From Oscillospiraceae bacterium (lineage in GTDB: Bacteria; Bacillota; Clostridia; Oscillospirales; Ruminococcaceae): DNA of 41,096 nt. The stretch is from positions 1-41,096 of the forward strand of contig JAQYLI010000016.1 of the NCBI GenBank assembly GCA_028720105.1. Reading direction: 5' to 3'. Shown here one piece after another: positions 25,047-32,848 of the stretch (the first letter of the stretch is position 1; the number at the start of each line of letters is the position of its first letter). The notes beneath the pieces were generated by a model. That model was given only the letters and a program-made list of their open reading frames with translations. It had not been told where the DNA came from and searched no databases. The position numbers and the translations under genes were made by a program.

Positions 25047-27479
25047 GTGAACGGTTTATCTGTTCAGGTGGGCGTAAGCGGCACTTCCTTTGCTTTCGAC
25101 CAGGCATACAGCTACAGCGTTCCCGACTATCTTGCGGAAAAGGCTGTTCCGGGTGCTCGGGTCATTGTACCTTTCGGACACTCCGACAGGCGCAGGGTGG
25201 GCATAATTGTGGGCGTATGTGCCGATACGGAGAATGTGGAAAGCTTAAAATCCATAAGCTCTGTGGTGGATAATACTCCCATCATCGGAGATGAACAGCT
25301 AAGGCTGCTGCTGTGGCTGAGAGATACGGTGTTCTGCACATATTATGAGGCGTTTCGCACACTTATTCCTCCGGGACTGGGTGTAAGCTTTACGCAGAAA
25401 TACAGGCTCTCCCCGAAAAAGCCCAAAAAGGGCGAGCTGTCCGACAAGGCGATGGGGCTGTATCTTTCAGCTTCTGAGACCGATGACGGCGGCGAGCTTG
25501 CTATGATGATTTCCGAGGACGGGAAATCCGCTTCTGAGCTTATCGAAAAGGGCTTTCTTGAGGAAATTGACCTTACAAAGCAGAGGGTGAGAGACGATAC
25601 CGTAAGTATGGTAAGGCTCACCTCAGATTATTCTGAGCGGAATATCAAGCTCACTCCCAAGCAGAAGGCTGCGGCTGAGATACTTGAGAGAGAGGGCTGT
25701 GCTTCGGTAAGGGAGCTTTGCTATATGTGCGGCTGTACTTCCCAGGTGGTAAAGAATATGGTGAAGAGCGGAGCAGCCGAGCTTTTCGATTACGAGGTGC
25801 TTAAAGCTCCCGAAGCCATAGAACGGGACAGTGTTGACGATATTGTGCTTAGCGGCAGTCAGCAGGCGGCTTTTGACGGTATATCACGTATGATATCCGA
25901 GAAAAAAGCGGCGGCGGCACTGCTTTTCGGCGTTACGGGAAGCGGCAAGACTCCCGTTTTTGCAAAGCTTATCGACCATACTCTCCGTATGGGCAGGAAT
26001 GTGATAATGCTCATTCCCGAAATATCCCTGACACCTCAGACACTTAACCGTTTCCGCAGGCTGTTCGGTGAAACGGTGGCGGTTCTTCACAGCGGTTTGT
26101 CCCTTTCGATGCGATCAAACGAGTATAAGCGTGTAAAATCGGGGCAGTGCAGGATAGTTGTGGGCACAAGAAGCGCAGTTTTCGCTCCTCTTGACAATAT
26201 CGGTCTCATCATTATGGACGAGGAGGGGGAGCGCACCTATAAATCCGAGTCAAGCCCCAGATATCACGCGAAGGACGCGGCGGCGCAGAGATGTCTTTAT
26301 CATAACGCCCTGCTGCTCACCGCTTCTGCTACGCCGTCAATAGAAAGCTATTACAGCGCCGAAAAGGGTAGGACAAAGCTGTTTGTTATGCCCGAACGAT
26401 ACAGCTCCGACCCAAATGTCAAGGCGGCAATGCCAAGGGCTGAGATAATTGATATGACAGGCAGCGGACGGGTGCTGAGTGAGGAACTTGTAAGCGGTAT
26501 TAACGATAATCTTTCAAGAGGGGAGCAGTCTATACTTCTCCTTAACCGCAGAGGATATCACACATTTATAACCTGCTCCGAGTGCCGTGAACCCGTATCC
26601 TGCCCAAACTGCAGCATACCCCTTACATATCACAAGGTGAACAACCGCCTGATATGCCACTACTGCGGTTACAGTCAGGATTATACTGACAAATGCCCCA
26701 AATGCGGCAGTCCGAAGCTGAAGCTGTCGGGAATGGGTACTCAGCGCCTTGAGGACGAGCTTGCGGAATTTTTCCCTGGCGCACGTATCCTCAGAATGGA
26801 CGCTGACACCACATATTCCAGATATGCCTTTGACAAGCGCTTTACGGCGTTTGGCAACGGCGAATATGACATAATGGTGGGTACTCAGATGATAGCTAAG
26901 GGACTTGATTTCCCGAACGTTACGCTGGTGGGAGTTTTAAATGCGGACAAATCTCTTTATTCGGGGGATTTCAGAAGCTATGAGCGCACCTTTTCCCTTA
27001 TCACACAGGTGGTGGGAAGAAGCGGACGGGGGAATTCAAGGGGACGGGCATTGATACAGACCTTTGCCCCCGACCATTACGTCATAAACCTTGCCGCCCA
27101 GCAGAACTACACCGCATTTTACGAGCAGGAGATAGCAATGCGCCGAGCCCTTATTTATCCGCCCTTCTGCGATATATGCGCTGTGGGATTTTCGGGCGAG
27201 GATGACAATAAAACGGGAGCGGCGGCGGATATTTTCGCCGAAAAGATCGCAGAAGAAATAAAAAATATTCCCGAAAAAATGCCCGTCAGAGTTCTCGGTC
27301 CATCAAAATGCGTTTTTGAAAAGATAAACGGTAAATTCAGATACAGGATAATCATAAAATGCCGCAACAACTCACAGTTTAGAAGCTTTATAAGCGGAGT
27401 GAGGACAGAAACGGCGCGGCTCCCCGAGTTTCGGGGAATATCGGTCTATATAGATATGAATGGCGATATTTCGCTTTAA
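25047..27479 (+). CDS. priA: Primosomal protein N' (PriA helicase)
   Basis: An 810-residue replication-restart helicase. Visible parts are an N-terminal 3'-DNA-binding domain, Walker A GVTGSGKTPVF, motif II IIMDEEGERTYKSES, a zinc region with eight cysteines (CSEC, CPNC, CHYC, CPKC), and motifs V/VI around GTQMIAKGLDFPNV and QVVGRSGRG. Motif II normally reads DEEH (or DEEQ in some clostridia); here the fourth residue is glycine, coded GGG at 26228-26230. The start is uncertain: the GTG at 25047 lacks a close SD, GAGGGA lies 16 nt upstream, and GTG 25068 is an alternative. It follows rpoZ by 7 nt. Confidence 0.94.
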   Translation: MNGLSVQVGVSGTSFAFDQAYSYSVPDYLAEKAVPGARVIVPFGHSDRRRVGIIVGVCADTENVESLKSISSVVDNTPIIGDEQLRLLLWLRDTVFCTYYEAFRTLIPPGLGVSFTQKYRLSPKKPKKGELSDKAMGLYLSASETDDGGELAMMISEDGKSASELIEKGFLEEIDLTKQRVRDDTVSMVRLTSDYSERNIKLTPKQKAAAEILEREGCASVRELCYMCGCTSQVVKNMVKSGAAELFDYEVLKAPEAIERDSVDDIVLSGSQQAAFDGISRMISEKKAAAALLFGVTGSGKTPVFAKLIDHTLRMGRNVIMLIPEISLTPQTLNRFRRLFGETVAVLHSGLSLSMRSNEYKRVKSGQCRIVVGTRSAVFAPLDNIGLIIMDEEGERTYKSESSPRYHAKDAAAQRCLYHNALLLTASATPSIESYYSAEKGRTKLFVMPERYSSDPNVKAAMPRAEIIDMTGSGRVLSEELVSGINDNLSRGEQSILLLNRRGYHTFITCSECREPVSCPNCSIPLTYHKVNNRLICHYCGYSQDYTDKCPKCGSPKLKLSGMGTQRLEDELAEFFPGARILRMDADTTYSRYAFDKRFTAFGNGEYDIMVGTQMIAKGLDFPNVTLVGVLNADKSLYSGDFRSYERTFSLITQVVGRSGRGNSRGRALIQTFAPDHYVINLAAQQNYTAFYEQEIAMRRALIYPPFCDICAVGFSGEDDNKTGAAADIFAEKIAEEIKNIPEKMPVRVLGPSKCVFEKINGKFRYRIIIKCRNNSQFRSFISGVRTETARLPEFRGISVYIDMNGDISL

Positions 27480-27508
27480 ATAACAAATTTAAGAAAGGAA
27501 TAATTGCA

Positions 27509-28045
27509 ATGGCACTTCGCAATATATATATTGACGGCGACCCCATACTCAGAAAAAAATGCAGACCTGTTGAGAAGTTTGACGAGAAGCTCCACATTCT
27601 TCTTGACGATATGCACGAGACTCTTGACAAGGCTGAGGGCGTTGGACTGGCAGGTCCCCAGGTGGGAATGTGCAGACGGCTTTTCATTATGCACCTTGAA
27701 GACCCCGAAACTAAGCAGGTGCGCCGCATTGAAGCCATAAATCCCGAAATAAGGGAGCAGAGCGGAAAGCAGCGTGTTATGGAAGGCTGCCTTTCCTGCC
27801 CCGACAAGTGGGGATATGTTACCCGTCCCAAGCACGTTGTTCTGAAAGCTCAGAACAGAAACGGCGAATGGTTCGAGGAAAGCTTTGACGACCTGGGCGC
27901 ACAGTGCGTATGCCACGAGAACGCTCATCTTGACGGTCAGCTTTTCGTTGATGTTGTTGAGGAATTTGTCCGTCCCGAGGACGTTCAGGAAAACAGAAAC
28001 AGAAGAAAAAAGATAAAGGTCAGGGTAAAGGATCAGAAAAAATAA
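27509..28045 (+). CDS. def: Peptide deformylase
   Basis: A 178-residue metalloenzyme that removes the N-formyl group from new proteins. Motif I is GVGLAGPQ (44-51), motif II EGCLS (92-96) and motif III HENAH (136-140); the metal ligands C94, H136 and H140 and the catalytic glutamate E137 are all present. Motif III usually ends with aspartate-histidine (HExDH); here the residue before the last ligand is alanine, and motif I has GLAGPQ in place of GLAAPQ. These look like tolerable variations. SD AAAGGA precedes the ATG. fmt follows, as in most bacteria. Confidence 0.95.
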   Translation: MALRNIYIDGDPILRKKCRPVEKFDEKLHILLDDMHETLDKAEGVGLAGPQVGMCRRLFIMHLEDPETKQVRRIEAINPEIREQSGKQRVMEGCLSCPDKWGYVTRPKHVVLKAQNRNGEWFEESFDDLGAQCVCHENAHLDGQLFVDVVEEFVRPEDVQENRNRRKKIKVRVKDQKK

Positions 28046-28063
28046 GAAACGGGAGTGATCGTA

Positions 28064-28981
28064 ATGGATATTGTATTTATGGGAACGCCCGATTTTGCGG
28101 TACCCTGCCTTAAAGCCCTTGCAGAGAGCGGCGAGAATGTTAAGGCGGTATTCACTCAGCCCGACAAGCCTAAGGGCAGAGGCTACAAGCTGACTCCGCC
28201 CCCTGTGAAGGAATATGCGCTTTCAAAAAATATCCCCGTTTATCAGCCTGTGAGTATGAAAAAGGGAGAGGACGCAGATAAGTCTTATGAGCTGCTTAAA
28301 GAGCTTGCCCCCGACCTTATTGTGGTGGTGGCCTACGGTCAGATACTCCCCAAGAGGATACTTGATATCCCGAAAACCTACTGCATAAATATCCACGCTT
28401 CGCTGCTGCCAAAGTACCGCGGAGCAGGGCCTATACAGTGGTGCATTTTAAACGGCGAGAAGGTCACGGGCGTAACGTCTATGATAATGGCAGAGGGGCT
28501 TGACACAGGCGATATGCTTCTGAAAGCCTCCCTTGAGATAGGCGAAAACGAGACTGCCGATGAGCTTCACGACAGGCTTTCCGAGCTTGGCGCAAAGGTG
28601 CTGCTTGATACGGTAAGCGCCATTAAGTCGGGAGATGTTCACCCCGAAAAGCAGGACGACAGCCTTTCAAATTATGCTCCGAGACTTACCAAGGAACTTT
28701 GCCCCATTGATTTTTCAAAGTCTGCACAGGAGATACACGATCAGATAAGAGGTCTGTCCTCCTGGCCCTGCGCTGTTGCTGATATCGCAGGCAGACGGCT
28801 TAAAATCTACCGCAGCCGGCTTGACGGAGTGCATCATAACGGCTCTGCGGGGGAGATATGCGACAAGGATAAATTTACCGTTATCTGCGGCGACGGCTTC
28901 GGCATAACCTTTACCGAGGTGCAGGCAGAGGGCGGAAAGAGAATGAAAACAGCCGATTATCTGAGAGGAAATAAGCTTTAA
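28064..28981 (+). CDS. fmt: Methionyl-tRNA formyltransferase
   Basis: A 305-residue enzyme that formylates initiator Met-tRNA using 10-formyl-tetrahydrofolate. The N-terminal formyltransferase domain shows FMGTPDFAVPCL, the catalytic region has INIHASLLPKYRGAGPI with the family N, H and downstream D (MAEGLDTGDM). The C-terminal OB-like domain is complete. The start is set at the ATG 28064, 8 nt after SD GGGAG; an in-frame GTG at 28055 overlaps the SD. It forms a translation-start pair with def, 18 nt upstream. Confidence 0.96.
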   Translation: MDIVFMGTPDFAVPCLKALAESGENVKAVFTQPDKPKGRGYKLTPPPVKEYALSKNIPVYQPVSMKKGEDADKSYELLKELAPDLIVVVAYGQILPKRILDIPKTYCINIHASLLPKYRGAGPIQWCILNGEKVTGVTSMIMAEGLDTGDMLLKASLEIGENETADELHDRLSELGAKVLLDTVSAIKSGDVHPEKQDDSLSNYAPRLTKELCPIDFSKSAQEIHDQIRGLSSWPCAVADIAGRRLKIYRSRLDGVHHNGSAGEICDKDKFTVICGDGFGITFTEVQAEGGKRMKTADYLRGNKL

Positions 28982-28993
28982 GGAGAGTTTGCT

Positions 28994-29674
28994 ATGTATT
29001 GGGACAGCACTATGATAATCCTTATTCCTGCAATTATATTCAGTCTTGTTGCCCAGTTTATGGTCAAATCCACTTTTTCAAAGTACAGCAAGGAAAGAAA
29101 CAGCAGGGGTCTTACGGGAGCTGACGCTGCAAGAGAGATACTTGACAGGAACGGACTTACAAATGTAAGGATAGAGCGCATCAGCGGCAGCCTTACCGAC
29201 CATTACGACCCGAGAGCCAATGTCATAAGGCTTTCCGATGATGTTTACGGCAGCGCCACTGTTGCGGCTGTGGGCGTTGCGGCTCACGAGGCAGGTCACG
29301 CTGTTCAGTATGCCACGGGATATGCTCCCATCAAGGTGAGAAATGCCATAATCCCTATTACGCGCTTCGGTTCAAGCCTGTCAACTCCACTTGTCCTTCT
29401 GGGACTTGTTTTCTCCTGGGATTTTCTTATCACTGTAGGCATACTTCTTTTCTGCGCTGTGGTGCTTTTTCAGGCGGTGACTCTTCCCGTTGAATTTGAC
29501 GCAAGCGGCAGGGCTATCAAATCCCTTCGCTCGGCACATTTTCTTGAGGACGATGAACTGAGTGACGCAAAGAAAGTCCTTACTGCGGCGGCTATGACCT
29601 ATGTTGCCGCTATGATATCCGCTCTGCTGAGCCTTGTTCGCCTGCTGCTTATTTCGGGCAGACGTAGAAGATAA
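28994..29674 (+). CDS. YugP-type membrane zinc metallopeptidase
   Basis: A 226-residue membrane protein with a zinc-binding motif HEAGH in VGVAAHEAGHAVQYATGY. There is one N-terminal helix and a group of helices in the C-terminal half. It matches the YugP-type neutral zinc metallopeptidase family found in many Firmicutes, whose substrates are not known. It is placed between fmt and rsmB, where B. subtilis has no gene, with 12 nt to fmt and 22 nt to rsmB, so it is part of the operon. Confidence 0.88.
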   Translation: MYWDSTMIILIPAIIFSLVAQFMVKSTFSKYSKERNSRGLTGADAAREILDRNGLTNVRIERISGSLTDHYDPRANVIRLSDDVYGSATVAAVGVAAHEAGHAVQYATGYAPIKVRNAIIPITRFGSSLSTPLVLLGLVFSWDFLITVGILLFCAVVLFQAVTLPVEFDASGRAIKSLRSAHFLEDDELSDAKKVLTAAAMTYVAAMISALLSLVRLLLISGRRRR

Positions 29675-29696
29675 ATTAAATTTCGGGAGTGATAAT

Positions 29697-31025
29697 ATGT
29701 CCGCAAGGCTTGCCGCTTATAAGCTCATTGAAAGGGTTGAGGGCAGCGCATATTCAAATATTGCACTTGACAGCGCATTTAAGGACAGCTCTCTTTCCGA
29801 GCGGGACAAGGCGTTTGCGGCAAGGCTTTTTTACGGTGTTACCGAAAGGCGGATAACCCTTGAGCATCTGCTTTCCGCATACGTATCAAAGCCAATAAAC
29901 AAGCTGGACAAGCAAGTACGTATCGCTCTGATGATGGGTGCATATCAGCTTCTGTATATGGACAATGTTCCCGATAATGCCGCTGTCAGCGAGTCGGTGG
30001 AGATTGTAAAGAAACTGAAAAAGGCTTCGGCTTCGGGAATGGTGAACGCCGTTCTTCGGAGCATTATCAGAGACGGAAAGAAGCTTCCCGAGGTAAAGGG
30101 TGACAAATATAAAAAAATGTCTGTGGAGTATTCCTGTCCCGAGGAGCTAATCAGACGGATATGCAAGGGCTACGGAGAGGAAAATGCACGCTCGCTTCTG
30201 GAAAATGCGCTTCTCCCGTCCATATGCACTCTGAGGGCAAATACCCTTAAAACAAGCGGCGCTGCTCTTGCGGAAAGCCTTTCGGAGAGGTGCGTTAAGG
30301 CGTATGTAAGCACTCTTGATGAAAACACGGTCATATGCGAAAATCTCCGTGATGTGGAAAAGGACGAGGATTTTATAAACGGGAGTTACCACGCTCAGGA
30401 TTATTCCTCCCAGCTTTGCTGCAAGGCGGTTGCTCCCCAAGCGGGGGAAACGGTCATTGACCTTTGCGCCGCACCCGGCGGAAAGACTTTTACTATGGCT
30501 GAAATGATGGGAAACAAGGGCAGAATAATCGCCTGCGAGCTTCACGAGAAGCGGACGGGGCTTATCAAGCAGGGTGCGGAGCGTCTGGGACTCCAAATTG
30601 TTGAAACAATGACCAATGATGCAAGGGTACATAACCCCCAGCTGCCCATTGCGGACAGAGTTCTCTGCGATGTTCCCTGCAGCGGCTATGGCGTTATCAG
30701 AGGAAAGCCCGAGATACGCTACAAGCCTTTGTCCGACGCTGACGGACTTCCGAGAGTTCAGCTTGAGATACTTACGGCTGCTGCGGAATACGTTAAAGAG
30801 GGCGGACTGCTTGTCTATTCCACCTGTACGGTGAATATAAATGAAAACGAGCGCGTTGTGGAGGCTTTCCTTGAGAAGAGGAAGGATTTTTCAGGTGAGC
30901 CTTTCCCCGAGAAAATGGGTGACTTTTTCAAGGGGAAATTTATGACCACAGTTTTTGCAAAGGATTTCGGCGGGGACGGTTTTTTCATCTGCCGTTTAAG
31001 AAAGGGTGGGTCTCGTGGAGACTGA
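29697..31025 (+). CDS. rsmB: 16S rRNA m5C967 methyltransferase RsmB
   Basis: A 442-residue protein with an N-terminal NusB-like RNA-binding domain and a C-terminal SAM-dependent methyltransferase domain. The SAM motif is DLCAAPGGKTF, motif IV is DVPCSGYGVIRGKPEIRYK, and the catalytic cysteine is in STCTVN. It modifies 16S rRNA. The start is the ATG at 29697, 7 nt after SD CGGGAG; the frame is open further upstream inside yugP but without an SD. Its end overlaps the rlmN start by 11 nt. Confidence 0.95.
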   Translation: MSARLAAYKLIERVEGSAYSNIALDSAFKDSSLSERDKAFAARLFYGVTERRITLEHLLSAYVSKPINKLDKQVRIALMMGAYQLLYMDNVPDNAAVSESVEIVKKLKKASASGMVNAVLRSIIRDGKKLPEVKGDKYKKMSVEYSCPEELIRRICKGYGEENARSLLENALLPSICTLRANTLKTSGAALAESLSERCVKAYVSTLDENTVICENLRDVEKDEDFINGSYHAQDYSSQLCCKAVAPQAGETVIDLCAAPGGKTFTMAEMMGNKGRIIACELHEKRTGLIKQGAERLGLQIVETMTNDARVHNPQLPIADRVLCDVPCSGYGVIRGKPEIRYKPLSDADGLPRVQLEILTAAAEYVKEGGLLVYSTCTVNINENERVVEAFLEKRKDFSGEPFPEKMGDFFKGKFMTTVFAKDFGGDGFFICRLRKGGSRGD

Positions 31026-32049
31026 AAAGCTTGATATTTTATCTCTCTCTTTGGACGAGATCATAATGGAGCTTGACTCTATGGGCGAGAAAAAATTCCG
31101 TGCCGAGCAGATATTTAACTGGCTTCATATAAAAAAAGTTACCGAATTTTCAGAAATGTCTAACATTTCGTTGGAACTTCGCACAAAATTATCTGAAAAA
31201 TTTTATATAAAGCGACTAAATATCGTTAAAAGACTTGAATCTTGTGTAGATAATACGATAAAATATCTTTATGAGCTTGAAGACGGCAATCACATTGAGT
31301 CTGTTTTAATGGATTACAAGCACGGAAACAGCATCTGCATTTCCACTCAGGTGGGCTGCAAGATGGGCTGTAATTTCTGCGCGTCCACTATCGCAGGGTT
31401 CAGAAGAAACCTTACGCCCTCCGAAATGCTTATGCAGATATACCTTGCGGAAAAGGACAGCGGACGGCACGTTGACAGCCTTGTGCTGATGGGCATAGGC
31501 GAGCCGCTGGATAATTACAATAACGTGATAAGGTTTCTGGAGCTGCTCAGTTGTCCTAAAGGACGGAATATGAGCCTAAGGCACGTGTCCCTTTCCACCT
31601 GCGGCATTGTCCCGAGAATTAACGATCTTGCAAAGCTTAAAACAGGGCTTACTCTGTCGGTATCGCTCCATTCGGCGGACAATAAGCGCAGAAGCGAGAT
31701 AATGCCCGTGAACCGCTCCTGGGATATAAACGAGCTTATCGCCGCCTGCAGGGAGTATATAAAGGAAACAGGCAGACGCATTTCCTTTGAATACGCCGTG
31801 ATAAGCGGCGTAAATGATTCACCCGCTGACGCCGAGGCTCTGGCAGGGCTTCTTCGCGGTATGAATTGTCACATAAATCTTATCCCTGTCAATAAGATAA
31901 AGGAAAGAAGCTACAGCGCAGACAGAAAGTCTGTGGAACAGTTTTCAAAGCGTCTCGAGAGACTTGGAATGAACGTTACCGTCAGAAGGACTCTCGGCGC
32001 AGATATAAACGCCGCCTGCGGTCAGCTCAGACGGGAATATGAAATATAG
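31015..32049 (+). CDS. rlmN: Dual-specificity RNA methyltransferase RlmN
   Basis: A 344-residue radical-SAM enzyme that methylates A2503 of 23S rRNA and A37 of some tRNAs. The cluster motif CKMGCNFC (residues 115-122) and GIGEPLDNY are present, and a C-terminal cysteine lies in NAACGQL. The likely start is GTG 31015, 8 nt after AAAGGG; GTG 31006 is an alternative. Bases 31141-31320 (about residues 43-102) have only about 30% G+C by my count against roughly 50% around them, with AT-rich synonymous codons, although the protein keeps the family pattern. That suggests a recombined segment. Confidence 0.95.
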   Translation: METEKLDILSLSLDEIIMELDSMGEKKFRAEQIFNWLHIKKVTEFSEMSNISLELRTKLSEKFYIKRLNIVKRLESCVDNTIKYLYELEDGNHIESVLMDYKHGNSICISTQVGCKMGCNFCASTIAGFRRNLTPSEMLMQIYLAEKDSGRHVDSLVLMGIGEPLDNYNNVIRFLELLSCPKGRNMSLRHVSLSTCGIVPRINDLAKLKTGLTLSVSLHSADNKRRSEIMPVNRSWDINELIAACREYIKETGRRISFEYAVISGVNDSPADAEALAGLLRGMNCHINLIPVNKIKERSYSADRKSVEQFSKRLERLGMNVTVRRTLGADINAACGQLRREYEI

Positions 32050-32081
32050 GCAGTGAAGCCTTGGGAAAGGACTGAGACAGT

Positions 32082-32801
32082 ATGATGGTTTATACTCACA
32101 CCGATATCGGGCACGGACGCTCCGAAAATCAGGACAGCGTAGACTTTGCGCTGCTTGAGGACGCTGTGTTTGCTGTGGTGTGCGACGGAATGGGCGGCTC
32201 AAATGCGGGCAGGGAAGCCAGCAGCAGGGCGGTTGCCATCATAAAGGAGCGTATCGTAAAGAGCTATCGCAGCGATTACGACAGCAACAGGATCAGAAAC
32301 CTTCTTGTGGCGGCTGTCAAGACTGCGAACGCAGTTGTTTACGACTTAGGCTCGGCTGTCCCCGAATGGAACGGTATGGGCACGACCTGTGTTGCCGCTC
32401 TGGTGAGAAACGGGCTTGTACATACGGTGAATGTGGGGGATTCCCGTGCTTACCTTGTCACCCACGAGATTAAACAGATAACACGTGACCATTCTATGGT
32501 TATGAACCTTTACGAGCGCGGTGACATTACCAAGGAAGAACTTAAAAATCACCCTAAGCGCAATGTTATTACCCGTGCTGTGGGCGTTGCCGAAAATGTG
32601 GAGCCCGATTATTTTGAAAATGAGCTTCCCCAAAGCGGCGCGGTCATTCTATGCACCGACGGTCTTTCAAATTACTGCGACGAGGGCTTAATGTTCAGAA
32701 TGACAAAGGATCTGTCTCCCGAGGAGCTTCCGAATGCTCTTGTGCAGACAGCGCTTGACAATGGCGGCGGAGATAATATCACCGCAGCTGTTATAAGATA
32801 A
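32082..32801 (+). CDS. prpC: PP2C-type serine/threonine phosphatase
   Basis: A 239-residue Stp/PrpC phosphatase that reverses the action of the PASTA kinase encoded next. Metal-binding motifs are GHGRSENQDS, VCDGMGGSNAG, NVGDSRAYL, CTDGLSNYC and GGGDNITAAVI, all conserved aspartates being present. The start is ATG 32082, 10 nt after AAAGGA. It is 47 nt before prkC, the usual phosphatase-kinase pair of Firmicutes acting on cell-wall, division and translation targets. Confidence 0.96.
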   Translation: MMVYTHTDIGHGRSENQDSVDFALLEDAVFAVVCDGMGGSNAGREASSRAVAIIKERIVKSYRSDYDSNRIRNLLVAAVKTANAVVYDLGSAVPEWNGMGTTCVAALVRNGLVHTVNVGDSRAYLVTHEIKQITRDHSMVMNLYERGDITKEELKNHPKRNVITRAVGVAENVEPDYFENELPQSGAVILCTDGLSNYCDEGLMFRMTKDLSPEELPNALVQTALDNGGGDNITAAVIR

Positions 32802-32848
32802 ATTTCCCATAATAATCGGATTTTCCGAGGTTAAACGGAGTGGATCAG

